From NCBI GenBank assembly GCA_017537045.1, contig JAFYLN010000024.1:1-12273 (forward strand): 12,273 nt of DNA. Reading direction: 5' to 3'. Position 1 is the first letter of the stretch. The number at the start of each line of letters is the position of its first letter. The stretch comes from Oscillospiraceae bacterium. Lineage in GTDB: Bacteria > Bacillota_A > Clostridia > Oscillospirales > Oscillospiraceae. The position numbers and the translations under genes are program-made. The notes beneath the pieces are model-generated. The model ran no database searches. It was not told the DNA's origin and saw nothing but the letters and a program-made list of their open reading frames with translations. Positions 5,558 through 12,009 of the stretch are shown here, piece by piece.

Positions 5558-7761
5558 ACGGAATCAACATCAATCTGTTTGATTTTCAGGAAAAGGCTGT
5601 CATCAAGTTGCTGGACATCGTGACGGACAGCCGATCCAAGCAGACCGTCATCGTAAAATCCCCCACCGGCTCCGGTAAGACCATCATCCTGATCGACTTC
5701 ATCGAAGAATATCTGACCAAGATCAACAGCCATACTGCCTTCATCTGGTTGTGTCCCGGCAAGGGTGATCTGGAAGAACAGAGCCGTCAGAAGATGCGGA
5801 AGTTCGCTCCCCATCGCTCCACCCAGAATTTGTTCGATGCTCTCCAAAACGGTTTCGAGCCTGAAAGCACCACCTTCATCAACTGGGAGCTGGTGACAAA
5901 GAAGGGCAACACCGCCATCCGGGACAGCGAACGCAAGAACCTCTTTGATCGCATTGCAGAAGCACACCGAGCTGGAACGGAATTTATCGTCATCATTGAC
6001 GAGGAGCATTCCAATAACACCGCCAAGGCCAAGACCATCATTGACGGTTTCTCCGCCAAGAATATCATCCGTGTCAGCGCCACCGCCGTTGAAAACAAGC
6101 GGTTTGAGTATTTTGAGATTGACGAGGTGGATGTCATCAATGCCGGTCTGATCACCAAAGCACTCTATGTAAACGAGGGTTTGGTGGATGGCATGGAAAT
6201 TACCAATGAGTATGAATGCCTTCTCGATCTGGCTGACGATAAGCGCAAAGCAATTGCGACCCGGTACAAAGATCTTGGTAAAGCTGTCCGTCCCCTCGTG
6301 CTGATCCAGTTCCCCAATGGCCAGCCCGAAACCATTCGTGCAGTCGAAGCCAAGCTGGAAAGCATGGGCTATACCTACGACAACGGCATGGTCAGTATTT
6401 GGATGAGTGAGGACAAGCGTGATCTGCCCGATAACCTGACCGACAATGACGCCACTCCTATTTTCTTGCTGATGAAGCAGGCGATCAGCACCGGTTGGGA
6501 CTGCCCTCGTGCTAAGATTCTGGTTAAGCTGCGTGAAGGCATGAGCGAAAGTTTTGAAATTCAGACCATTGGTCGAATCCGTCGTATGCCCGAAGCCAAG
6601 CACTATGAAGATGATGTATTGGACTTCTGCTATCTGTACACCTTTGACGAGAAGTACAAGGAAGGTCTGTTTAGAGAACTTGATAGAGCCTATGAAACCC
6701 GCCGCCTGTTCCTGAAGGACAAATGCAAAACCTTCACCCTGGAAAAAGAAATCCGAGATATGGACTTCGACGGTCTGGGTGAGCGTGAGGTGCTGATCAA
6801 GATTCACGAAGCCCTTGTCGCTAAGTATCACCTCGGCAGCGATAAGAAGCAGAATCAGATGCTTCTGGAAAATGCGGGGTATATCTTCGGCGCAGAAATT
6901 CATGGACAGGCTTTGCAAGGCCAGTTCGTGCGTACCGCATCCCTTCCCGATAGCCAGAATTTCATCACCACCCACAAACGCATCGACACGCACAAGCATG
7001 GTATGCAGCTCATGCACAGCATTGACGCTATCAAAAGTTCCATCGGCATGGCTCAGAATAAGGTGAAAACCATTCTGGAGCGTTTGTTCCGCAAGGGCGG
7101 TGCCACCGGTCGGAAACTGGTTGCATTGGAAACAACTGAGTTCTATGCTTTTGTCATCAACAACCAGCACAAGCTGAAACAGGAATTCCGTGAGGTTACT
7201 GCTCAAATGGCTGTTCAGCTGAGCTTTGAGCGTAACCCCAAACGGAGTACCTTCCATATCCCAGAGCAAGACTTCTTCCGCTACGATCCGAATGTCAAGA
7301 ACGAAGTTGAATATCTGTCCAACGCATATCACGATTACACCTCTGGCTTTGCTACCAGCCTTGTTCGCAGCACCTGTGAAATGCTGTTTGAGCAGCACTG
7401 TGAAGGGCGCCAGGATATTGAATGGGTGTACAAGAATGGCGATACCGGACAGCAGTATTTCTCCATCGTCTATCTGGACGGCATCCATAAGCAGTGGCTG
7501 TTCTATGCTGACTACATCGTAATGAAGAAGGATGGCACCGTCTGGGTTATCGAAACCAAGGGCGGCGAGGCCAGGGGCCAGGATAAGAATATCGACCGTC
7601 AGATCGAAAACAAATTCAATGCGTTTAAGGCTTATGCCGCCAAGCATAACCTGCATTGGGGATTTGTGCGAGATAAAGACAATCAGCTCTATATCAATAA
7701 CACAGAGTTTGCTGAGGATATGGCTGATGATCATTGGGTATCACTGGCACGGGTATTTTAA
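5551..7761 (+). CDS. res: Type III restriction enzyme Res subunit (SF2 helicase-nuclease)
   Basis: This 736-residue protein is the ATP-driven nuclease subunit that works with Mod to cut unmodified foreign DNA. Superfamily 2 helicase motifs run in order: FDFQEKAV (Q-like, 10-17), Walker A SPTGSGKT (37-44), DEEH box (150-153), SAT (176-178), STGWDCPRAKIL (motif V region) and QTIGRIRR (motif VI, from 338). The C-terminus carries a PD-(D/E)xK nuclease signature: D654 in the segment YADYIV, then E668 and K670 in ETKGG. Everything catalytic appears intact although the protein is much shorter than EcoP1I/EcoP15I Res (about 970 residues), so this is a compact family branch rather than a truncation. 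The start is set by AAGGAGGTG at 5534-5542 and by the seven-base overlap with mod. Function depends on Mod for DNA recognition. Confidence 0.93.
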   Translation: MVNGININLFDFQEKAVIKLLDIVTDSRSKQTVIVKSPTGSGKTIILIDFIEEYLTKINSHTAFIWLCPGKGDLEEQSRQKMRKFAPHRSTQNLFDALQNGFEPESTTFINWELVTKKGNTAIRDSERKNLFDRIAEAHRAGTEFIVIIDEEHSNNTAKAKTIIDGFSAKNIIRVSATAVENKRFEYFEIDEVDVINAGLITKALYVNEGLVDGMEITNEYECLLDLADDKRKAIATRYKDLGKAVRPLVLIQFPNGQPETIRAVEAKLESMGYTYDNGMVSIWMSEDKRDLPDNLTDNDATPIFLLMKQAISTGWDCPRAKILVKLREGMSESFEIQTIGRIRRMPEAKHYEDDVLDFCYLYTFDEKYKEGLFRELDRAYETRRLFLKDKCKTFTLEKEIRDMDFDGLGEREVLIKIHEALVAKYHLGSDKKQNQMLLENAGYIFGAEIHGQALQGQFVRTASLPDSQNFITTHKRIDTHKHGMQLMHSIDAIKSSIGMAQNKVKTILERLFRKGGATGRKLVALETTEFYAFVINNQHKLKQEFREVTAQMAVQLSFERNPKRSTFHIPEQDFFRYDPNVKNEVEYLSNAYHDYTSGFATSLVRSTCEMLFEQHCEGRQDIEWVYKNGDTGQQYFSIVYLDGIHKQWLFYADYIVMKKDGTVWVIETKGGEARGQDKNIDRQIENKFNAFKAYAAKHNLHWGFVRDKDNQLYINNTEFAEDMADDHWVSLARVF

Positions 7762-7772
7762 TAATATGGGCG

Positions 7773-8729
7773 GTGAGATTTTTGGAGCAAAATGAAAAAA
7801 AGAAATCAAGAGATTTTAATATCTACTACTTGAATTTCAGTAAGGTATATGAAATCGCAATGATGATTAATAATGTCATACTTACTAAAATCGAGACGGA
7901 TAAATCAAGTAGTTTTGAAGAACAGTATGGTTTTACATCTTCCATCTCCGCACAGGGAACAAAGGAATTCCTGGATGGAATTAAGGCATCGATTTCTGCT
8001 GATGCCAAAGAAACCTCGACATCATCTTCCAAGGTAGTGGAAAGTTTGGATGTAAAGACCACGAAGTCCATTCTTCTTCGCAGGGTTATTGACCAGTGTG
8101 CATCTGTAGCAATGTTAGACGAATCCACGGAGGGAGATCTGATTAAAATAGATCGTGTTAAGCTGGAGCTGCTTAACGAAGAAAGTCTACGTCAGTTTCT
8201 GATTTTACGTCGTGACGCATTAAAGGGAATGCGTGTAGAGGGAATGGAAGTGAATAACCTAGTCAGTTCCATGCTCCAGGACTATGCCTATATTCTCAAA
8301 GGAATTGTGTATAATGGTGGAAGTCAAAAACCAGTTGCAGAGATTATCATAAAAATCCCTATGGAGATCCAGTCTGAGTTCGAGAATAAGTACAACATTA
8401 ATGATCTCCTTATCGGACATGTTTCTATCGTAGGTATTTACAAGGGAATTGTAAGCGAGGATTTTATTACTTCGAACACATTCACATATTTCCAGGAAGC
8501 AGGAGCGCGTAAAGAACGGCAGGAAGCAACTGTAAACAAAGTGTTTAAGAGCAACGTGCAACCGATATCCGATGATGTGGAAACACGAAAGAGTGATGAT
8601 AAATACCATTTCGTTGATACATTAGCGATAATTCAGGATGTGGCATTTAAACTGGAAGCAACGCCAGTACCTAAGCTCCATTGGTGGAACAGAGTGGGAA
8701 TATGGCTAAGTAAGCTGTGGAGGAAATAG
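7773..8729 (+). CDS. DUF6414-like protein of unknown function
   Basis: This soluble protein of about 318 residues has the look of the DUF6414 family, judged from the N-terminal pattern NIYYLNFSKVYEIAMMINNV and from SLDVKTTKSILLRRVI further in. No enzyme motif, signal peptide or clear membrane span is visible. A Ser/Ala-rich stretch (ISADAKETSTSSSKV) suggests a flexible linker. The start is uncertain. The reading frame has no ATG before 7860, which would delete the conserved first segment; usable codons are GTG 7773 and TTG 7782. A well-formed GGAG plus ATG at 7784-7794 lies one base out of frame, followed by seven A. The stop is two bases before the AAA+ gene, and that gene's ribosome site lies inside this one, so the two are likely made together. 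The family name is moderately sure; function is unknown. Confidence 0.72.
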   Translation: MRFLEQNEKKKSRDFNIYYLNFSKVYEIAMMINNVILTKIETDKSSSFEEQYGFTSSISAQGTKEFLDGIKASISADAKETSTSSSKVVESLDVKTTKSILLRRVIDQCASVAMLDESTEGDLIKIDRVKLELLNEESLRQFLILRRDALKGMRVEGMEVNNLVSSMLQDYAYILKGIVYNGGSQKPVAEIIIKIPMEIQSEFENKYNINDLLIGHVSIVGIYKGIVSEDFITSNTFTYFQEAGARKERQEATVNKVFKSNVQPISDDVETRKSDDKYHFVDTLAIIQDVAFKLEATPVPKLHWWNRVGIWLSKLWRK

Positions 8730-8731
8730 TC

Positions 8732-10279
8732 ATGGCGCATACATTGTTCACCTATCGCAACATCGGAGAATTGCGGAAAATCCAAGAAGAAATAGAAGTG
8801 TTTACCTTTGCGTTTGTTGAAACAAAGGCAATGATAGATGCTTGTCCTGCGGTGTGTATCGACATATCTGCATTGGTGTATTTCTTGCAGACTAACAAAG
8901 GGAGCATACAGCCGGTTTATGTCAATTTTGAAGGCATGACGGAAGATACGGTTATTATTTCCGATGAAGCAGTTGCGGCAAGCGCCTTAGAACTTCTTCC
9001 GTTTCTTGTTTCTGATACAGACGACTATTTCCCTCCTGAAACAGATGAGGTAGATGCTTCTGAGAAAGAAACACAGATTTCTTTTAAGCCTTATACACGC
9101 CAAAGTATCTACAAGTATAATAATTCAGCAGAGCTGGATCAGATCATTGCCTATTCCACTGAGCGATGCATTCCCATAGCTACATTTTCAAGAGCAAGTG
9201 GTGAGATGAGAAAAGAATTTGAACAATTCAATAAAACGGCAGAATTGGCAATAATGGATTTGACTTCCGTCTGTTATGCAATAGAGGATAATAAAACACT
9301 AATTTATGCCCTAGAGCAGCTCTTAGTCGGTTGGCCCAATGTTAAAATCATTGCTCGCACTTCTCGAGTGGACACCTTGCTAAAATATTTTCCCTTGTTT
9401 TTCAAAGGCCAGGAGCCAGTTAGCAAATTACTTCCTGATTTGCCTGAAGTGGGAAAGGATTTACCAGAGGAAAGCAGTGTTTTGAAAATTACTGCTTTAG
9501 ACAGTGATAAATTCGACAGGTTTGTTAGCGAATTTAACCACAATCTTATCGGTCATAGATATTTCAAGGATCGGTTGCGGTATGCACTAAAGAATTTTAT
9601 TGCGCTCAACAAGGTCAAAGAGCAAAAGGTCTTATCAATTTTTCTTTTTGGCACGTCGGGTATCGGTAAAACCGAGGTCGCTAGATTGTTAGCAAATGGC
9701 CTTTTGGAAAGTACTTATCTAGCGAAGATTAACTTTCAAAATTACAGCAGCCAAGATGCACTGAATAGCTTGATAGGTAGTCCTGCAGGTTATGTTGGGT
9801 GTAACCACGGAGAACTAAGCGAAAAGATTAATAAAAGCAAAGTCGGAGTATTGCTATGCGATGAGTTTGAAAAGACCACTCGCCCAGTTTATTCGTTTTT
9901 CTTGGAATTGCTAGAAGAAGGTCGCTTCACAGACTCTATGGCAAAAGAATATGACATGGACGGCTATATTGTTATTTTCACCTCTAACTTAGCGAATGAA
10001 ACCGAATACAAGAAGAACATCCCACCTGAACTTCAAACACGCTTCGATCTTGTATGCGAATTTGAAGAACCTACATCTACAGAAAAGGCTCAGTTCCTAG
10101 AACTGTTGCTAGAAAAAGCTGTTGCTAAGTATCCGGATAAATTATCTGACTACGAGATCACGGAGGCAGATAAGAGAATGCTGTTTAATTTCGATTATTC
10201 TGGTATGGCAGCGTTGCGTGATATCAAGCGTGTCTTTAATAATAGGCTTATGGACTTCTTCGAACAGAAAGGTTTATAG
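8732..10279 (+). CDS. Single-ring Clp/HSP100-like AAA+ ATPase with an unrecognised N-terminal half
   Basis: This 515-residue protein carries one AAA+ module of the ClpB/ClpA second-ring type at about residues 265-515. It has Walker A GTSGIGKT (307-314), the substrate-gripping pore loop GSPAGYVG (349-356), Walker B LLCDEFEK (D377, E378), sensor 1 FTSN, and the arginine finger in ELQTRFD (R437). Sensor 2 is altered: GMAALRDIKR stands where GAR-x-L is usual. I see no ClpP-docking IGF/IGL loop, so unfolding or disassembly without ClpP is likely. Residues 1-260 are not a Clp N-domain. They include an acidic linker (about 95-113) and an alpha/beta stretch (LAIMDLTSVCYAI, then VKIIARTSR). ATG 8732 is preceded by GGAGGA at 8719-8724; the GTG at 8717 overlaps that site. 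The paired DUF6414-like protein may be its adaptor or client; this is inferred. Confidence 0.85.
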   Translation: MAHTLFTYRNIGELRKIQEEIEVFTFAFVETKAMIDACPAVCIDISALVYFLQTNKGSIQPVYVNFEGMTEDTVIISDEAVAASALELLPFLVSDTDDYFPPETDEVDASEKETQISFKPYTRQSIYKYNNSAELDQIIAYSTERCIPIATFSRASGEMRKEFEQFNKTAELAIMDLTSVCYAIEDNKTLIYALEQLLVGWPNVKIIARTSRVDTLLKYFPLFFKGQEPVSKLLPDLPEVGKDLPEESSVLKITALDSDKFDRFVSEFNHNLIGHRYFKDRLRYALKNFIALNKVKEQKVLSIFLFGTSGIGKTEVARLLANGLLESTYLAKINFQNYSSQDALNSLIGSPAGYVGCNHGELSEKINKSKVGVLLCDEFEKTTRPVYSFFLELLEEGRFTDSMAKEYDMDGYIVIFTSNLANETEYKKNIPPELQTRFDLVCEFEEPTSTEKAQFLELLLEKAVAKYPDKLSDYEITEADKRMLFNFDYSGMAALRDIKRVFNNRLMDFFEQKGL

Positions 10280-10284
10280 CGAAA

Positions 10285-10325
10285 AGCTCCTGGCAAGTGG
10301 TTTTTTAGACCATTTACCAGGAGCT
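10285..10325. terminator. Terminator hairpin between convergent genes
   Basis: AGCTCCTGGCAAGTGG (10285-10300) pairs with CCATTTACCAGGAGCT (10310-10325): 14 Watson-Crick pairs, one wobble and one mismatch around a nine-base T-rich loop. On the minus strand the stem is followed by TTTTC, so it best terminates the minus-strand gene ending at 10331. On the plus strand no T-run follows directly, but a stem this long six bases after the AAA+ stop may also end the defence operon transcript. Confidence 0.68.
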
Positions 10326-10330
10326 AATAA

Positions 10331-10624
10331 TTATTTCAGTTCGTTTCTTAAACAGACACCAATTTTGATTCCCTCCATAAATCCAGTGCGCTCGTGATCA
10401 CGGCAGAGGGTACAGACAGGGTAAATGATCCGATCCATATCCTGCAGCTCCATGCCGTTCATGGCCTGATACAGGGCATCGAAGTTTGCCTTGATTTGAG
10501 TGTTGTCCATAGGATTCATCTGAGCATAGGCTTCGTAAAGAAATGCCAGGACAGAATCACTGCTGCCGAGGTTCGGAGGCTTGTCTGTCAGGCAGGCTTT
10601 GAGTTGGTCGAAATAGGATTTCAC
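10331..10624 (-). CDS. Small conserved clostridial protein, unknown function
   Basis: This encodes a 97-residue protein with a GTG start at 10624. GGAGGTG in minus-strand sense (10630-10636) lies a few bases upstream, which supports that start. The product is soluble and probably helical: the middle (LAFLYEAYAQMN, FDALYQAMNGM) would form amphipathic helices, and the end has CTLCRDHERTGFMEGIKIGV. It resembles small proteins of about 100 residues (possibly DUF6809-type) often found in clostridial mobile elements; I am not sure of the family number. It faces the defence operon tail to tail and shares the hairpin at 10285-10325. No function can be assigned. Its presence together with the RepA-like gene marks the change from defence cargo to element backbone. 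Confidence 0.68.
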   Translation of the reverse strand: MKSYFDQLKACLTDKPPNLGSSDSVLAFLYEAYAQMNPMDNTQIKANFDALYQAMNGMELQDMDRIIYPVCTLCRDHERTGFMEGIKIGVCLRNELK

Positions 10625-10672
10625 GGTAACACCTCCAGAAGCATTTGGGTGATGTTAACTCTGAACCTGAAA

Positions 10673-10780
10673 TTAGTCAACTAAAAATATTATTCCTTCG
10701 CTCCTCTTCTTTGAGGGGCGATTTTTGCACTGCAAAAGGTGTCGACAAGTTTGGCAATCCTGCATGAATCTGTCAGTCAT
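10673..10780 (-). CDS. Possible 35-residue Cys-rich small protein (doubtful)
   Basis: From the ATG at 10780 this frame encodes 35 residues with CQTCRHLLQC, a C-x2-C-x6-C pattern that could bind a metal, followed by a basic stretch (KNRPSKKRSEG). It lies just upstream of the minus-strand 97-residue gene and could be cotranscribed with it. Only a weak AGAG precedes the ATG. The frame stays open upstream to an ATG at 10858, which also lacks a ribosome site. A plus-strand terminator-like hairpin overlaps it. It may be chance. Confidence 0.25.
   Translation of the reverse strand: MTDRFMQDCQTCRHLLQCKNRPSKKRSEGIIFLVD
10698..10726 (+). terminator. Candidate intrinsic terminator
   Basis: TCGCTCCTC (10698-10706) pairs with GAGGGGCGA (10713-10721), nine pairs including one G-T wobble, around loop TTCTTT, followed at once by five T (10722-10726). 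It points along the plus strand and would block antisense readthrough coming across the minus-strand gene, or shield the RepA-like gene from upstream transcription. Confidence 0.5.
10723..10737. repeat. Perfect 15-base palindrome
   Basis: TTTTGCA (10723-10729) and TGCAAAA (10731-10737) are exact reverse complements around a single C. It overlaps the T-run of the neighbouring hairpin. It could be a dimer-binding operator for the divergent genes on either side; no binding protein is identified. Confidence 0.4.
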
Positions 10781-10942
10781 CTCTGGTCGAAGCGAAGTGC
10801 GGATTTGTATACTGCTATGAACTTTTAAAATGATTGTCGAATAGCCGTTCAACAGCATCCTGAACTCGGATAAGTAGTGGGGGGCTTTTTCTGAGGAAGT
10901 GAATGTGTGCTCCTCATATCAAATCGAAAGGAGGAAACAGAA

Positions 10943-11977
10943 TTGATCGCAAACATGCTGGAAAATCAAATCAATGCTGTGGATGGTGAAACGCTGTGGG
11001 ACTTGGAGTTCCCTGCACGGCGGTTCTGCATCCGCAGTCTGCTGCCCCAGGGACTGTGTGTCCTGGGTGGTGCGCCGAAGGTGGGAAAGTCATGGCTGGT
11101 ACTGGACTGGTGCATCCGAATCGCAAAGGGCGAGCCGATCTGGGATATGGAAACCACTCAGGGGACTACGCTGTACCTCTGTCTGGAAGATACCCTCCAG
11201 CGGGTGCAGCACCGGGTGTACTGCATGTCTGATGAAGCAGCTCACAACGCCTACTTCGCCACAGCGGTGGGAACACTGGCGGATGATCTGGAATCTCAGA
11301 TCTCTTCCTTTCTGCTGTCACACCCGGATACCGTTCTGATCGTGGTGGACACCTTCCAGATGGTGCGTGGAAACAGCGCCGAACCGTCCTACGGCGGTGA
11401 CTATCAGGATATGCAGAAACTGAAGCGGATCGCAGACGCCTACAACATCACGGTTCTGCTGGTTCACCATCTGCGCAAGCAGAGCGACCGGGATCCTGTG
11501 AACCGGCTCTCTGGTACAACGGGTATCAGCGGTGCTGTGGATGCGGTGTTCGTGCTGGATCGAAAAGAGCGTGGACAGAATGCGGCGCTGTTGGTCTGCA
11601 CCGGCCGGGATGTGGAATACCGGGAACTGGAACTGAGGTTCTCCAAAGAACGGTGCGTCTGGGATCTGGTGTCTGACAGTGCCGAGGCTCCGGCACAGCT
11701 GATGCCCCAAGAGATGGTGTGCTTTCTGGAGTACATGACGGAAATGAAATTCTACTGCGGCGGCAATACCGAACTGACAGAGGCCTTCAACACCTACGCA
11801 GGAATGGCCATGGAGCCGAAGCGACTGAAGCAGATGATGAATCTCTGGAAGGATAACCTCCGGGAACTGGGACTGACCTTCCGCAGCTACCGAAGCAACG
11901 GCCAGCGGCTGGTGGAGGTTCGCTATGAGGAACCAGTGACGCAAGTGCCGCAAGTGACGCAGAAAACCGCTCCCTGA
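10943..11977 (+). CDS. RepA-like AAA ATPase (hexameric replicative helicase type) of a mobile element
   Basis: This encodes a 344-residue RecA-fold ATPase of the AAA_25/RepA type, found as the replication or maintenance protein of plasmids and integrative mobilizable elements. Walker A is GAPKVGKS (43-50). The segment LYLCLEDTLQRVQHRV contains the catalytic-glutamate region. Walker B is VLIVVDTFQMVRG, and LLVHHLRKQ followed by RLSGTTGISGAVDAVFVL matches the later helicase motifs. The C-terminus has a winged-helix-like region and ends in a VTQVPQVTQ repeat. I chose TTG 10943 because AAAGGAGG (10927-10934) lies eight bases upstream; the ATG at 10955 is too far from it and a GTG at 10907 precedes it. 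It is GC-rich, unlike the defence operon, so it probably has a different origin. Its role in replication is inferred from family and context. Confidence 0.83.
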   Translation: MIANMLENQINAVDGETLWDLEFPARRFCIRSLLPQGLCVLGGAPKVGKSWLVLDWCIRIAKGEPIWDMETTQGTTLYLCLEDTLQRVQHRVYCMSDEAAHNAYFATAVGTLADDLESQISSFLLSHPDTVLIVVDTFQMVRGNSAEPSYGGDYQDMQKLKRIADAYNITVLLVHHLRKQSDRDPVNRLSGTTGISGAVDAVFVLDRKERGQNAALLVCTGRDVEYRELELRFSKERCVWDLVSDSAEAPAQLMPQEMVCFLEYMTEMKFYCGGNTELTEAFNTYAGMAMEPKRLKQMMNLWKDNLRELGLTFRSYRSNGQRLVEVRYEEPVTQVPQVTQKTAP

Positions 11978-12009
11978 ATCTTGCGTCACTTGCGTTCCTT
12001 GCGGCACTG
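11934..12009. repeat. 28-bp imperfect inverted repeat spanning the repA-like stop codon
   Basis: The arms 11934-11961 and 11982-12009 match as reverse complements at 24 of 28 positions; the inner 13 bases of each arm match exactly. The left arm itself is built of direct near-copies of GTGACGCAA (GTGACGCAA, GTGCCGCAA, GTGACGCAG) and encodes the VTQVPQVTQ tail. The stop codon TGA (11975-11977) lies in the 20-base loop. It can form a stable hairpin but no T-run follows, so it may be a binding site or mRNA 3' stabiliser rather than a simple terminator. Confidence 0.7.

Larger units (their letters stand above)
10625..10942. other. Intergenic region between the small minus-strand gene and the RepA-like gene
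   Basis: This 318-base region has no confident gene. It contains a plus-strand hairpin with a T-run (10698-10726), a perfect 15-base palindrome (10723-10737), a doubtful minus-strand Cys-rich open frame (10673-10780), a weak inverted pair GTTCA/TGAAC (10847-10851, 10861-10865) and the ribosome site AAAGGAGG (10927-10934) of the next gene. I could not find a convincing -35/-10 pair for the RepA-like gene. Confidence 0.5.

Noticed and set aside
5515..7734. A 739-codon open frame on the minus strand covering the whole res gene
   Set aside because: The plus strand encodes an unmistakable type III Res with all motifs in order and overlap with mod. The antisense frame has no recognisable domain and is most likely a by-product of codon bias in res.
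11318..12007. A 229-codon minus-strand open frame opposite the RepA-like gene
   Set aside because: It is His/Gln-rich with no family resemblance and lies antisense to clear helicase motifs. Its start region is the inverted repeat around the repA-like stop.
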